From Flavimaricola marinus (GTDB lineage Bacteria > Pseudomonadota > Alphaproteobacteria > Rhodobacterales > Rhodobacteraceae), in the NCBI RefSeq assembly GCF_900184895.1, contig NZ_FXZK01000006.1, positions 160,018 through 224,017 on the forward strand: 64,000 nt of DNA, written 5' to 3'. The position numbers and the translations under genes were made by a program. Under the pieces are notes generated by a model that saw nothing but the letters and a program-made list of their open reading frames with translations, was not told where the DNA came from and made no database searches. Position 1 is the first letter of the stretch, and every line of letters begins with the position of its first letter. Shown here in pieces: positions 8,032 through 16,948 of the stretch.

Positions 8032-10164
8032 TTAGTCGGCGGCTTCTTCTTTGGTGGCCTCTTCGCCGGTCTCTTGGTCGACGACCTTCATCGAGAGCCG
8101 GACCTTGCCGCGATCATCGAAGCCGAGCAGTTTGACCCAGACTTCCTGACCTTCCTTGAGCACATCCGAGGGATGGTTCAGGCGACGGTTTTCGATCTGG
8201 GAGACATGCACGAGGCCGTCTTTCTTGCCGAAGAAGTTCACGAAAGCGCCGAAGTCGACGAGCTTGACCACGGTGCCTTTGTAGATCTTGCCTTCTTCCG
8301 GCTCGGCCACGATGGACCAGATCATGTCGTAGGCCTTCTTGATGGCTTCGCCGTTCGGGCTTGCGATCTTGATGATGCCGTCGTCGTTGATGTCGACCTT
8401 GGCACCGGAGACTTCGACGATCTCGCGGATGACCTTGCCGCCAGAGCCGATGACTTCGCGGATTTTATCCGTCGGCACCTGCATGGTCTCGATCCGGGGC
8501 GCGTGGACGGAGAATTCCTGTGCCCCGGTCAGTGCCTTGCCCATCTCTTCGAGGATGTGCAAACGGCCGGCTTTGGCTTGTGCCATCGCCTTTTCCATGA
8601 TCTCGGGCGTGATGCCTGCGACCTTGATGTCCATCTGCAGCGAGGTGATCCCGTTCTCGGTCCCTGCGACCTTGAAGTCCATGTCGCCGAGGTGGTCTTC
8701 GTCACCCAGGATGTCGGTCAGGACCGCGTAGGAGCCGTCCTCTTCGAGGATCAGGCCCATGGCCACACCGGCAACGGCGGCTTTGAGCGGAACGCCTGCG
8801 TCCATCATGGCGAGCGAGCCGCCACAGACGGAAGCCATCGAGGAGGAACCGTTGGATTCCGTGATCTCCGACACCAGACGGATGGTGTAGGGGAAATCGG
8901 TTGCCGCGGGCAGAACCGCCTGAAGCGCGCGCCATGCCAGCTTGCCGTGGCCGATCTCGCGACGGCCCGGTCCGCTTACGCGGCCAACTTCACCCACCGA
9001 GTAGGGAGGGAAGTTGTAGTGCAGCAGGAAGTTCGATTTGAAGTTGCCGTGCAGCGCGTCGATGAATTGCTCATCATCGCCGGTGCCGAGCGTGGTGACC
9101 ACGAGGCCCTGCGTTTCGCCACGGGTGAACAGGGCGGAGCCGTGTGTCCGGGGCAGAAGGCCGGTTTCGCAGACGATCGGACGCACGGTGTCGAGGGCAC
9201 GCCCGTCAATCCGCTTGCCGTTCTTGACCACATCGCCGCGCAGAACGCTGGATTCCAGCTTCTTGAGGGCGGTGCCGAGGTTGGCGTCTTCGAGCTGCTC
9301 TTCGGTGAGCGTCTCCTTGATCGCGTCCTTGGCGGCCGACACGGCGGCGGTCCGCTCTTGCTTGTCGGTGATCGCGTAGGCGGCGCGCATCTTGTCTTCG
9401 CCGGCGGCTTTGACGGCCTCGTAGAGGTCGCTGTAGTCGGGCGCCTGGAAGTCGAACGGCTCTTTGGCGGTCTCTTCGGCCAGGTCGATGATCAGGTCGA
9501 TCACCGGCTGGATCTGCTCGTGCGCGAAGTTGATCGCACCCAGCATTTCGGCTTCCGACAGCTCGTAGGCTTCGGATTCGACCATCATCACGGCGTCTTT
9601 GGTGCCGGCGACAACCAGATCGAGCCGCTGCTCGGGGTTGTTGCGCAGGTTGTGCATGTCGTCGATGGTCGGGTTCAGGATGTATTCGCCATCCTCGAAG
9701 CCAACGCGTGCACAGGCGATCGGGCCCATGAACGGCGCGCCGGAGATCGTCAGAGCCGCAGAGGCTGCGATCATTGCGACGACGTCGGGGTCGTTGACCA
9801 GATCGTGCGACAGAACGGTGCACATGATGAGCACTTCGTTCTTGAAGCCGGGGACGAACAGCGGGCGGATCGGACGGTCGATCAGGCGGGCTGTGAGCGT
9901 TTCCTTCTCGGTGGGGCGGGCCTCACGCTTGAAGAAGCCACCGGGGATTTTACCCGCGGCGTAGTATTTCTCTTGGTAATGCACGGTGAGCGGGAAGAAG
10001 TCCTGCCCCGGCTTTTGCTGGCGGGCAAAGGTGACGTTGGCCATCACGCTGGTTTCGCCGAGCGTGGCAATGACAGAACCGTCTGCTTGACGGGCGACCT
10101 TGCCGGTTTCCAGTGTCAGCGTCTCTTCGCCCCACTGGATTGATTTCGTGACTGTGTTGAACAT
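8032..10164 (-). CDS. pnp: polyribonucleotide nucleotidyltransferase (PNPase)
   Basis: A 710-residue phosphorolytic 3'-5' exoribonuclease of the RNA degradosome. Order seen: RNase PH-like domain 1 (residues about 10-145, with [11 protein letters not shown]), an all-helical linker, RNase PH-like domain 2 ([18 protein letters not shown] and [15 protein letters not shown]), a KH domain ([11 protein letters not shown]) and a C-terminal S1 domain ([20 protein letters not shown]). Length matches the family. rpsO, its usual upstream neighbour, is 1.9 kb away here, separated by two unrelated genes, so pnp needs its own promoter in the 225-base gap upstream. Confidence 0.97.
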   Translation of the reverse strand: MFNTVTKSIQWGEETLTLETGKVARQADGSVIATLGETSVMANVTFARQQKPGQDFFPLTVHYQEKYYAAGKIPGGFFKREARPTEKETLTARLIDRPIRPLFVPGFKNEVLIMCTVLSHDLVNDPDVVAMIAASAALTISGAPFMGPIACARVGFEDGEYILNPTIDDMHNLRNNPEQRLDLVVAGTKDAVMMVESEAYELSEAEMLGAINFAHEQIQPVIDLIIDLAEETAKEPFDFQAPDYSDLYEAVKAAGEDKMRAAYAITDKQERTAAVSAAKDAIKETLTEEQLEDANLGTALKKLESSVLRGDVVKNGKRIDGRALDTVRPIVCETGLLPRTHGSALFTRGETQGLVVTTLGTGDDEQFIDALHGNFKSNFLLHYNFPPYSVGEVGRVSGPGRREIGHGKLAWRALQAVLPAATDFPYTIRLVSEITESNGSSSMASVCGGSLAMMDAGVPLKAAVAGVAMGLILEEDGSYAVLTDILGDEDHLGDMDFKVAGTENGITSLQMDIKVAGITPEIMEKAMAQAKAGRLHILEEMGKALTGAQEFSVHAPRIETMQVPTDKIREVIGSGGKVIREIVEVSGAKVDINDDGIIKIASPNGEAIKKAYDMIWSIVAEPEEGKIYKGTVVKLVDFGAFVNFFGKKDGLVHVSQIENRRLNHPSDVLKEGQEVWVKLLGFDDRGKVRLSMKVVDQETGEEATKEEAAD

Positions 10165-10200
10165 GTGTGTTTCCTGTTTGGGCCGCAGCCCTTCCTACGT

Positions 10201-10218
10201 AGGGGGCGTATTCCCCCT
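10201..10218 (-). other. hairpin in pnp leader
   Basis: AGGGGG-CGTATT-CCCCCT forms a six-base stem about 40 bases upstream of the pnp start. A leader stem is the known target of RNase III/PNPase autoregulation in enterobacteria. Whether this hairpin serves that role here is inference. Confidence 0.35.
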
Positions 10219-10389
10219 GACCCCGCTATCTTGTTTGGCGCTGGGTCCGGGCGCCGGATCGGATCAAGATGGACGGGGCCTAACCGATTTCGCGCGGTTT
10301 GGGAAGGGGAGGGTTTGTTTGGGGGGCGGAGTGTCGGCATTGTGGACAAAGTGATCTTTCGAAGCGTTGACGCAAACGTCCGCCAATAC

Positions 10390-10785
10390 TCATGCAAGAA
10401 TGTCTTTCACCGATGCTATGGGCACCACATCTTTGAGAGATTTTGCCAGAGCATTGTCGAGCGTGACGAAGGCGTCTGCTTGTAGCTTCGCCAACGCCAC
10501 ATATTCCGACTGCATCGTATCGCCCAAACCAAGCTCTTCGGCCATGTCCCAAGCAACCTTTTGCAGAACACGGTCTCCAAGCAGCCTGATCTTCAATGCC
10601 CGCATGTGATCGAGCCGAGCATTCGCCTCCGCGCGATTAAACTCATCACGGCGGACCGACACAAATAGCTCGGACAGAATTTGTGATCTGAGCAAAGTAG
10701 GCGCCAAAAGAGTGCTTTTCGCCGGTATTTGTGCGCGTTCTCTGACAAGCTGCAGGGCGACATCAAGTGAGATGACAAAGCGCAT
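10390..10785 (-). CDS. PIN-domain ribonuclease-like protein without a visible antitoxin
   Basis: 131 residues with a PIN (VapC-like) pattern: hydrophobic strand plus early acid (FVISLDVALQL, D8), a conserved-type glutamate in LLRSQILSEL, and a C-terminal acidic/strand segment (GDTMQSEYVALAKL, then FVTLDNALAK). VapC toxins cut tRNA or rRNA and are normally encoded next to an antitoxin; the roughly 140 bases upstream hold no antitoxin-like frame. Base composition is unlike the surroundings: three 60-base lines inside the gene average about 53% GC against about 70% in a line of the neighbouring EamA gene. This suggests acquisition by transfer. Confidence 0.7.
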   Translation of the reverse strand: MRFVISLDVALQLVRERAQIPAKSTLLAPTLLRSQILSELFVSVRRDEFNRAEANARLDHMRALKIRLLGDRVLQKVAWDMAEELGLGDTMQSEYVALAKLQADAFVTLDNALAKSLKDVVPIASVKDILA

Positions 10786-10924
10786 GAAGAATGCTCACTT
10801 TCGAAGTTGGCTGGGTAAACGTTAGCAGACGTTTGTGTGCCGTGCAGCCTCCGTCACTTAGGGCTTTGAGCGGGCATTCCGGCGGGCCAGCGCCGTCGAC
10901 CGGTTCGGGCTAGCCGTGGCGTGG

Positions 10925-11818
10925 TCAGCCCTTTTGCGCCTGCCGCCCCCGCCACCGGATGAACAGCCCCGAGAACACGATCAGCCCGGAGCCCAGGATC
11001 ATCGTGCCGCTGACCTCCTCGCCAAAGAGCAGCACGCCGAGCCCGATGCCGAACAGCAGGCGCGTATACCGGTAGGGTGTCACCGCCGAGACCTCGCCGG
11101 TGCGCATCGCCCGCATCAGGCAGCCGTAGGCGAAGGCCCCGGACAGGATCGCCCCGATGAGAAGCAGCCCCGCCGTGCCCGAGGGCATCACGAAGGCGGC
11201 GCCCTGCCACAGCCCGTAGATCGCTCCGGCCAGAACGATCGTCAGAAAGCCGTAGACCCCAAGCAGCGCTGTGCTCAGCGAGGCGGGCGCGGCCCGGCTG
11301 GCCAGATCCCGCCCCGCGAAGCCGAGCATCCCCAGAACGGCGATGATCGACAAGGCCGAGAAGCTGTCGGTCCCCGGCTGCACGATGATGATGACCCCGA
11401 TCAGCCCGATGACGATGGCCACCCAGCGCCGCCACCCGACCGTTTCCCCAAACACCAGCGCCGCCCCGGCGACCACGACCAGCGGCGTGGCCTGCAGGAT
11501 TACAGTCGCCGCCGAAAGCGGGATCAGGGTGATCGCGAGGGTGTAGAACAGCCGCCCGACGAGTTCGAAGACGAAGCGCACCCGCATGGCGGGCGAGATC
11601 ACGTCGGGGGTATAGAGCGCCTCGCCATTCCACCGGGCGACCGCGGCAAAGACCGCCGCACCGCCGAGCCCGAACAGCACCATGATCTGCCCCACGGGGA
11701 CGGACGTCGCAGCCGATTTGAGCAGACTGTCTTCGATGGCGAAGAACGCCATTGCCGTGATCATCCAGAGGCTGCCAATCAGGTTGGACCGGCTGTCGAT
11801 GGCGATGGTCGGGCTCAC
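10925..11818 (-). CDS. EamA/DMT-family inner-membrane transporter
   Basis: A 297-residue protein with about ten hydrophobic helices arranged as two EamA repeats of five, ending in a basic tail (RWRGRQAQKG). The family exports amino acids, nucleosides or other metabolites; the substrate here is unknown. I chose GTG 11818 (MSPTIAIDS) because the longer open frame back to 11986 runs through the rpsO terminator at 11919-11942 and encodes an unlikely arginine-rich leader. It sits between rpsO and pnp with no functional link I can see. Confidence 0.82.
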   Translation of the reverse strand: MSPTIAIDSRSNLIGSLWMITAMAFFAIEDSLLKSAATSVPVGQIMVLFGLGGAAVFAAVARWNGEALYTPDVISPAMRVRFVFELVGRLFYTLAITLIPLSAATVILQATPLVVVAGAALVFGETVGWRRWVAIVIGLIGVIIIVQPGTDSFSALSIIAVLGMLGFAGRDLASRAAPASLSTALLGVYGFLTIVLAGAIYGLWQGAAFVMPSGTAGLLLIGAILSGAFAYGCLMRAMRTGEVSAVTPYRYTRLLFGIGLGVLLFGEEVSGTMILGSGLIVFSGLFIRWRGRQAQKG

Positions 11819-11908
11819 GGGCGATCCTGTCTGGGGCGAGGTCGGCCGCTCGGGCCTTGGGCGTAGGGATGCACCACCCCGATACCGGCTGGCAAGGCCG
11901 CACCCGTC

Positions 11909-11942
11909 GGAAACGCAAAACGCCCGCCGGAAGGCGAGCGTT
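11909..11942 (-). terminator. rho-independent terminator of rpsO
   Basis: Ten-base stem 11919-11928/11933-11942 with a TTCC loop on the minus strand (one G-U pair), followed by TTGCGTTT. It lies about 80 bases after the rpsO stop codon. Confidence 0.75.
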
Positions 11943-11971
11943 TCGGATGACCTCGGAGGGGTGCCGGATCG

Positions 11972-11991
11972 CGGTCTTGCAGGCAAGACCG
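11972..11991. repeat. perfect inverted repeat in the rpsO 3' untranslated region
   Basis: CGGTCTTGC-AG-GCAAGACCG, a nine-base perfect stem with a two-base centre, lies 30 bases after the rpsO stop. There is no T-tract on either side, so it is not a standard terminator. It could be an mRNA-stabilising or processing hairpin ahead of the true terminator. Confidence 0.45.
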
Positions 11992-12020
11992 TCTAACCTG
12001 CACTCCGTCGATGCTTCAAA

Positions 12021-12290
12021 TCAGCGGCGCAGGCCGAGACGTTTGATCAGGTCGGTGTAGCGGGCTTCGTCCTTCTTCTTGACGTAGTCGAGAAGCTTGC
12101 GACGCGTTGCCACCATCACAAGCAGGCCACGGCGACCGTGGTTGTCTTTCTTGTGGGTCTTGAAGTGCTCGGTCAGCGTGGCAATCCGCGAGGACAGGAT
12201 TGCGACCTGCACTTCGGGGGAGCCGGTGTCGCCGGGCTTGGTGCCGTATTCGGAAATGAGTCGGGCTTTTTCTTCGGGCGTAATCGACAT
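12021..12290 (-). CDS. rpsO: 30S ribosomal protein S15
   Basis: 89 residues, exactly the usual S15 length. It starts [16 protein letters not shown] and contains the conserved [11 protein letters not shown] and [12 protein letters not shown] segments that contact 16S rRNA helix 22. S15 is a primary binder of the small-subunit platform. Downstream is its own terminator, then a non-ribosomal gene, so the rpsO-pnp cotranscript of many bacteria is unlikely here. Confidence 0.97.
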   Translation of the reverse strand: MSITPEEKARLISEYGTKPGDTGSPEVQVAILSSRIATLTEHFKTHKKDNHGRRGLLVMVATRRKLLDYVKKKDEARYTDLIKRLGLRR

Positions 12291-12474
12291 CGGGGTCTCC
12301 TTTTATATCAGAGGGTTATGGCGCAGGCCGGGATGTCGTCCAGCAAGGCCCGTGGAGGGACGCCCGGACATTTGGCCCGGACGATGGCTGCGCATAGGGG
12401 ATCTTGCCCCAAAAGGGAAGGGGTTTCGCAAAAGGCCGTGAGGTCTTGTGCCCCCGAGTGCCGGGCCGCAGCTC

Positions 12475-13392
12475 CTATTGCGCCAGCCCGATGTAGCCTG
12501 CGTAGCCGATCAGCATCGCCACGCCCATCCCCCGCCCGATCCGCGCCCAGAGGAGCAGCAGCACGGCCAGCAGCACCGAGACGCCGAGCATCACCGGCAG
12601 GTCGATTCCGAGAAAGCGCGCCGCCACCGGGATCGGCGTGATCAGCGCGGTGGTGCCGAGGATGCCCAAAACGTTGAAGATGTTGGAGCCGATGACGTTG
12701 CCGATGGCGATGTCGGACTGCCGCCGCATCGCCGCGATCAGCGAGGTCGCAAGTTCGGGCAGGGAGGTTCCCACCGCGACGATGCTCAGCCCGATGAACG
12801 CCTCGGACAGCCCGAAGGTCCGTGCGACCGACACCGCCCCGTCGACGAGAAACCGCGCCCCGAACAGCAGGGCGACAAAGCCCACGATCACCCAGAGCAG
12901 CGCCCCGGGCAGGCCCATAGCCGGCCCGTCGATTTCGTCGTCCCGGTTGTCGGTGCCGGGGGAGACCAGCGTCCAGACCAGGTAGCCCCCGAGCGCCGCG
13001 ACGAGCACCGCTCCGGCGGGCCGCGAGATCTCGCCCATCCCGAACAGCGGCAGCAGCAGAAGCGCGGCGCCGATCATCACGCCAATGTCGCGCCGCAGCG
13101 TCCCAAGGCCCATGCGGATCGGTCGTATCAGCGCGGTCAGCCCGAGGATCAGCAGGATGTTGGCGATATTGGAGCCGACGATATTGCCGATGGCGATGTC
13201 GGGCACCCCGTTGAGCGCGGCTTGCAGCGAAACCAACAACTCGGGCGTCGAGGTCCCGAAGCCGACGACGGTCAGCCCGATCACCATTGGCGAAATGCCC
13301 AGACGCCGGGCGATCTGGACGCTGCCGCGCACCAGCGCCTCGCCGCCCAGAAACAGACCGGCCAAGCCGGTCACGATCAGAATATAGTCCAA
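12475..13392 (-). CDS. calcium/sodium antiporter (CaCA family, YrbG-like)
   Basis: 305 residues, ten or so hydrophobic helices, with the two inverted CaCA alpha repeats: GFGTSTPELLVS plus GNIVGSNIANILLILG in the first half, and AVGTSLPELATS plus GNVIGSNIFNVLGILG in the second. The acidic residues in the GTS-PE motifs are the cation ligands of this family, which exchanges Ca2+ (or K+) for Na+/H+. It is upstream of rpsO on the same strand. Whether it has any link with the adjacent Ca2+-binding RTX gene is speculation. Confidence 0.9.
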   Translation of the reverse strand: MDYILIVTGLAGLFLGGEALVRGSVQIARRLGISPMVIGLTVVGFGTSTPELLVSLQAALNGVPDIAIGNIVGSNIANILLILGLTALIRPIRMGLGTLRRDIGVMIGAALLLLPLFGMGEISRPAGAVLVAALGGYLVWTLVSPGTDNRDDEIDGPAMGLPGALLWVIVGFVALLFGARFLVDGAVSVARTFGLSEAFIGLSIVAVGTSLPELATSLIAAMRRQSDIAIGNVIGSNIFNVLGILGTTALITPIPVAARFLGIDLPVMLGVSVLLAVLLLLWARIGRGMGVAMLIGYAGYIGLAQ

Positions 13393-13523
13393 GTCAGCCC
13401 CCCGCGGCGGGCGGAGCGCCGGCCTGCGTTGGGTATGTCAGGTTCGCCGCGCCCTGCTGCAAGATGGCCGCGGAAATAATTCTTTGCCGGGCGGGCTGGA
13501 GGTGCGCGGCGGCCGCGTCGCCG

Positions 13524-14408
13524 TCACGCCTGAACCAGTTGCACCTGACCCAGATCGAGCCCGCTGATCCCCGGCAACACCGCGATCGGGTTGCCATTGG
13601 CCATCAGCGTGGTGCCGGTTTCGTCCTCTTCGATGCTGAGGTCGGGGGCGGTGTCGCCGTCGTAGACCACGACGATCGTGTCTTCGCCGGTTGCGAAATC
13701 CTCGACCGTTGCGGTGCCGATGGACCCCGCCTCGAGGTTGAAGATGTCGTCGCCTGTGCCGCCGTTCATGTGGTCGAAGGCCCCGCCGAGCAGGACGTCT
13801 TCGTCGGCCCCGCCGTTGAGGTAGTCCCGTGCCGCCACGGTTTCGGAGCCTCGCCCGTCGATCAGATCATCGCCGGATCCGCCGTGCAGCACGTCTTCGC
13901 CCGCGCCGCCGAACAGGCTGTCGTCGTCGAGCGATCCGTGCAGCGTATCGTCGCCGTCGCCGCCGAACAGGGTGTCGTCGCCGCCACCGCCGTTGAGCGT
14001 ATCGCTGCCCGTCCCACCTGCGATCCAGTCGTCGTCGACATGCCCGAAGAGGTCGTCGTCGCCGCTGCCACCGTAGAGGCTGTCGTCGTCGCGTCCGCCG
14101 TGCAATTCATCGCTGTCTGCCCCGCCGCCGATGATGTCGTCGCCGTCGTTGCCGTCGAGAATGTCGTCCCCGGAAAGCCCGGCCATGACGTCCCGATCTT
14201 CGCCGGCCTGTTGGTAATCCGCCCCGCCGCTGCCGAGGTAGAGCCCGTAGGGATCGTTCTCGTCGTCGTTGAGATCGTTGAGATCGCGCAGTGGCGGATC
14301 ATCCTCGGCATCGGCGGGCGGCCCGTCACCTTCGGTTTCGGTGGATGGCGAGGGCAGCATGGCCATGCCGGCGATGGCGATGCCAAGGAGGGAAAACAGA
14401 GCGAGCAT
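13524..14408 (-). CDS. RTX repeat protein with N-terminal hydrophobic segment
   Basis: 294 residues from ATG 14408. The N-terminus MLALFSLLGIAIAGMAMLP is a transmembrane or signal-like helix, followed by a very acidic linker and then about twelve RTX-type nonapeptides (for example GGSGDDDLFGHVDDD and GGDGDDTLHGSLDDD), ending in a roughly 90-residue non-repeat C-terminal region (DYLNGGADEDVL onward). A longer open frame upstream overlaps the next gene and is not protein-like. Classic RTX proteins have no N-terminal export helix, so this one may be membrane-tethered. Function unknown. Confidence 0.78.
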   Translation of the reverse strand: MLALFSLLGIAIAGMAMLPSPSTETEGDGPPADAEDDPPLRDLNDLNDDENDPYGLYLGSGGADYQQAGEDRDVMAGLSGDDILDGNDGDDIIGGGADSDELHGGRDDDSLYGGSGDDDLFGHVDDDWIAGGTGSDTLNGGGGDDTLFGGDGDDTLHGSLDDDSLFGGAGEDVLHGGSGDDLIDGRGSETVAARDYLNGGADEDVLLGGAFDHMNGGTGDDIFNLEAGSIGTATVEDFATGEDTIVVVYDGDTAPDLSIEEDETGTTLMANGNPIAVLPGISGLDLGQVQLVQA

Positions 14409-14520
14409 TGACACTTTTCCGGAACGAGGGACCGCCCCCGCAGGCCCCGGTGAATTGTGCAGCCACAATAGCAGACCGACCCGCCGCTTTCGTCCAAAAT
14501 CTATATAAAAGGTTAACGGT

Positions 14521-15405
14521 CTAGCTGCCGAAGAACGGCCGGAAAGCCGCAAGCACCTGTTCGGGCACTTCCTCCATGGCGAAATGCCCCGATTGGCAGC
14601 TGCTGTCCGTGACCTGCGGTGCCCATGACCGCCAGAGCGCGGCCGGGTCGCCGGTTTGTGCGGGGAACCCGGTTTCCGCCCAGAGAAAGTGCAGCGGGGC
14701 ATCAATCTGCCGCCCGGCGGCCTTGTCGGCCTCGTCGAGTGCCCGGTCGAAGGTGGCCCCGGCCCGGTAATCCCCGCACATCGCATGGATCCGGGCCGGA
14801 TCGCGCGCTTGGGCGCGGGAGCTTTCAAGTGCTGCGTCGGAGAAGGCCGAAAGGTCGCGGCTCCGCGTCCATGCGCCGAGCGTCCAGTCGATGTAGCCCA
14901 CCGGATCGGCACCGATCATCCGCTCGGGCAGGGGCTCTGGCTGGGCGAGGAACGTCCAGTGGTAGGCCTTGAGCGCGAGATCGGCTGTCCAGTTGGCCCA
15001 GAAATCCCCGGTCGGCACGATCTCGATGATCCCGAGTTTCAGCAGCCGTTCGGGATGGTCGAGCGCAAAGCGGTAGGCGACCCGCCCGCCCCGGTCATGC
15101 CCGAGCACATGCGCCTGACCGATCCCGAGCGCGTCCATCAGCCCCGCGACGTCATTGGCCATCTGCCGTTTGGAGTAGGTGCTGTGGCTGGCATCGTCGG
15201 GCGGGGCGTCGCTGTCGCCGTAGCCGCGCAGATCGGGGATTATCACGTCGAAATCCTGCGCCAGCGTCGGTGCGACATGTTCCCAGCAGTGATGGTTCTG
15301 CGGGTAGCCGTGCAGCAGGATCAGCGGGGTGCCGGAACCTGCACGGTGGACCGAAAGCCGGACGTCGCCGGTCTGCACAAAGCTATGGCCGAAGCCGTCG
15401 ATCAT
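14521..15405 (-). CDS. alpha/beta hydrolase, haloacetate dehalogenase-like
   Basis: 294 residues of the alpha/beta-hydrolase fold. The nucleophile elbow is GHDRGG, with aspartate rather than serine. With the downstream CGDYRAG segment (family: CEDYRA) and the C-terminal GHFAMEE histidine, this resembles fluoroacetate/haloacetate dehalogenases (DehH1) and epoxide hydrolases. The oxyanion segment LILLHGYPQNHHCWEH is typical. The start ATG overlaps the stop of the DUF1643 gene as ATGA, so the two are translationally coupled. True substrate is not predictable. Confidence 0.85.
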   Translation of the reverse strand: MIDGFGHSFVQTGDVRLSVHRAGSGTPLILLHGYPQNHHCWEHVAPTLAQDFDVIIPDLRGYGDSDAPPDDASHSTYSKRQMANDVAGLMDALGIGQAHVLGHDRGGRVAYRFALDHPERLLKLGIIEIVPTGDFWANWTADLALKAYHWTFLAQPEPLPERMIGADPVGYIDWTLGAWTRSRDLSAFSDAALESSRAQARDPARIHAMCGDYRAGATFDRALDEADKAAGRQIDAPLHFLWAETGFPAQTGDPAALWRSWAPQVTDSSCQSGHFAMEEVPEQVLAAFRPFFGS

Positions 15406-15959
15406 GGCAGGCTCCAGCGTTCGGGCTGCTGGCTGTAGCTGATGTAGAGCGGGTGCTTGGGGTGCCCGTCCTTGGTGAGCCCCAGCGTGTGCAGGTCTTT
15501 GCCGGTGGCCCGCAGGAGGCGCGTTACGTCGGCCCCACGGTCGAGATGTGCGCCGTGGGTGCCCCATGCGCAGACGATCCGGTCGTCCGGTCCGGTGATC
15601 CAGTCAACCGCGCTGTCGCGGATGGCGGCATCGTTGAGCGGCCCGACCGGATCGGCCGCCGCCCGCATCTTGCGCGGATCGGTGTCCCGCCACGCGAAGA
15701 TGTTGGTGACCCGGAAGCTGCCAAAGCCCAACGTCCGCGCCCGCCGCTCGCACCGTTCGACGGTGGGGTCGTTCTGCACTTCGGTGGCGGTCGAAGGGTT
15801 GAGCATGATGAACAGCGCCTTTGGCCCGGACGCGTCCCACGTCCGGGTCAGAAGGTAGCGATACGCTTCGCAGCTCGAATACACGGCCGTGCTGGCCGCA
15901 TCGTCCTTGAGATGCGTCCGGGTGATCGTGTCGTTCTGGTCGGGTGGGGTGACCCCCAC
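15402..15959 (-). CDS. DUF1643 domain protein
   Basis: About 185 residues of the DUF1643 family: YRYLLTRTW, then LFIMLNPSTA, PTVERCERRA, GFGSFRVTNIFAWR and the C-terminal PKHPLYISYSQQPERW are all characteristic. The function of the family is unknown. The start is uncertain: GTG 15959, directly after the GST stop, is the only plausible initiator before the conserved region. It is sandwiched in an apparent operon with the upstream YghU-like gene and the downstream hydrolase, with one-base spacing and a four-base overlap respectively. Confidence 0.8.
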   Translation of the reverse strand: MGVTPPDQNDTITRTHLKDDAASTAVYSSCEAYRYLLTRTWDASGPKALFIMLNPSTATEVQNDPTVERCERRARTLGFGSFRVTNIFAWRDTDPRKMRAAADPVGPLNDAAIRDSAVDWITGPDDRIVCAWGTHGAHLDRGADVTRLLRATGKDLHTLGLTKDGHPKHPLYISYSQQPERWSLP

Positions 15960-15960
15960 C

Positions 15961-16836
15961 TTAGCTGCTGGCATCGCCGATCTTGTCTTGCGTCTTGGTC
16001 TCGAAATCGCTGGCGTCGTGCCGTTCGTGAAGCTGGGTTTCAGGCTCGCCGAAGGCACGGTTGACCATGCGCCCCCGTTGCACCGTTGGTCGCGCGTCGA
16101 TGGCCTCGGCCCAGCGCATGACGTTCTTGTAGCTGGCCACGTCGAGGAATTCGGCTGCCGAGTAGAGCCGCCCCAGAACCAGCTGCCCATACCACGCCCA
16201 GATCGCGATATCTGCGATGGTGTAGTCGTCGCCGGTCAGATAGGTCCGCTCGGCCAAGGCCCGGTCGAGCACGTCGAGCTGCCGCTTGGTCTCCATCGCG
16301 AACCGGTCGATCGGGTATTCCCATTTCTCGGGCGCGTAGGCGTAGAAATGCCCGAAGCCGCCGCCGAGGTAGGGCGCGCTGCCCATTTGCCAGAACAGCC
16401 ACGACAGGCATTCGGCCCGAAGGCTCGGATCGGCGGGCAGGAAGGCGCCGCCGTGCTTTTCGGCCAGATAGAGCAGGATTGCCCCGGATTCGAACACCCG
16501 CGTCGGCGGTGTGGTCGAATGATCCATCAGCGCCGGGATCTTGGAGTTCGGGTTCACCTCGACAAAGCCCGATCCGAACTGATCGCCCTCGCCGATGTTG
16601 ATCAACCAGGCGTCGTATTCCGCGCCGGAGTGCCCGGCGGCGAGCAACTCTTCGAGCAGGACCGTGACCTTGACCCCGTTGGGCGTGGCCAGCGAGTAGA
16701 GCTGGAGCGGGTGCTTGCCCACTTGCAGCGGCTTGTCGTGCGTCGCCCCTGCGATGGGCCGGTTGGTGCTGGCGAACTTGCCGCCGTTGGATTTGTCCCA
16801 CGTCCAAACGGCGGGTGGAGTGTAGCTGTCGGTCAT
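15961..16836 (-). CDS. yghU: glutathione S-transferase family disulfide-bond oxidoreductase, YghU-like
   Basis: 291 residues with the long N-terminal extension typical of YghU/YfcG-type Nu-class GSTs (YTPPAVWTWDKSNGGKFASTNRP), then a thioredoxin fold (LYSLATPNGVKVTVLLEEL, PNSKIPALMD, FESGAILLYLAEKHG) and a helical C-terminal domain. Family members bind two glutathiones and reduce small disulfides. First gene of a probable three-gene run with DUF1643 and the dehalogenase-like hydrolase. Confidence 0.9.
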   Translation of the reverse strand: MTDSYTPPAVWTWDKSNGGKFASTNRPIAGATHDKPLQVGKHPLQLYSLATPNGVKVTVLLEELLAAGHSGAEYDAWLINIGEGDQFGSGFVEVNPNSKIPALMDHSTTPPTRVFESGAILLYLAEKHGGAFLPADPSLRAECLSWLFWQMGSAPYLGGGFGHFYAYAPEKWEYPIDRFAMETKRQLDVLDRALAERTYLTGDDYTIADIAIWAWYGQLVLGRLYSAAEFLDVASYKNVMRWAEAIDARPTVQRGRMVNRAFGEPETQLHERHDASDFETKTQDKIGDASS

Positions 16837-16948
16837 GTCGGGCCTCTTTGATGCGTTTGCCCAAGTGATGCCGCAAAGTCGGGGGGGATGAAACCCTCCT
16901 TACCGTGTGTCGCCTTGGTCGCCGCCCGAAGGCCCGCGCGGCCTTGCT

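Noticed and set aside
8017..10143. A 708-codon open frame antisense to pnp
   Set aside because: It is the mirror of the PNPase codons in GC-rich DNA; composition is V/D/G/H-rich with no family pattern, while the opposite strand is an unmistakable full-length PNPase.
13860..14200. Regular short DNA repeats that could look like a CRISPR or satellite array
   Set aside because: They are the codons of RTX nonapeptides in an open frame, varying at third positions as coding repeats do.
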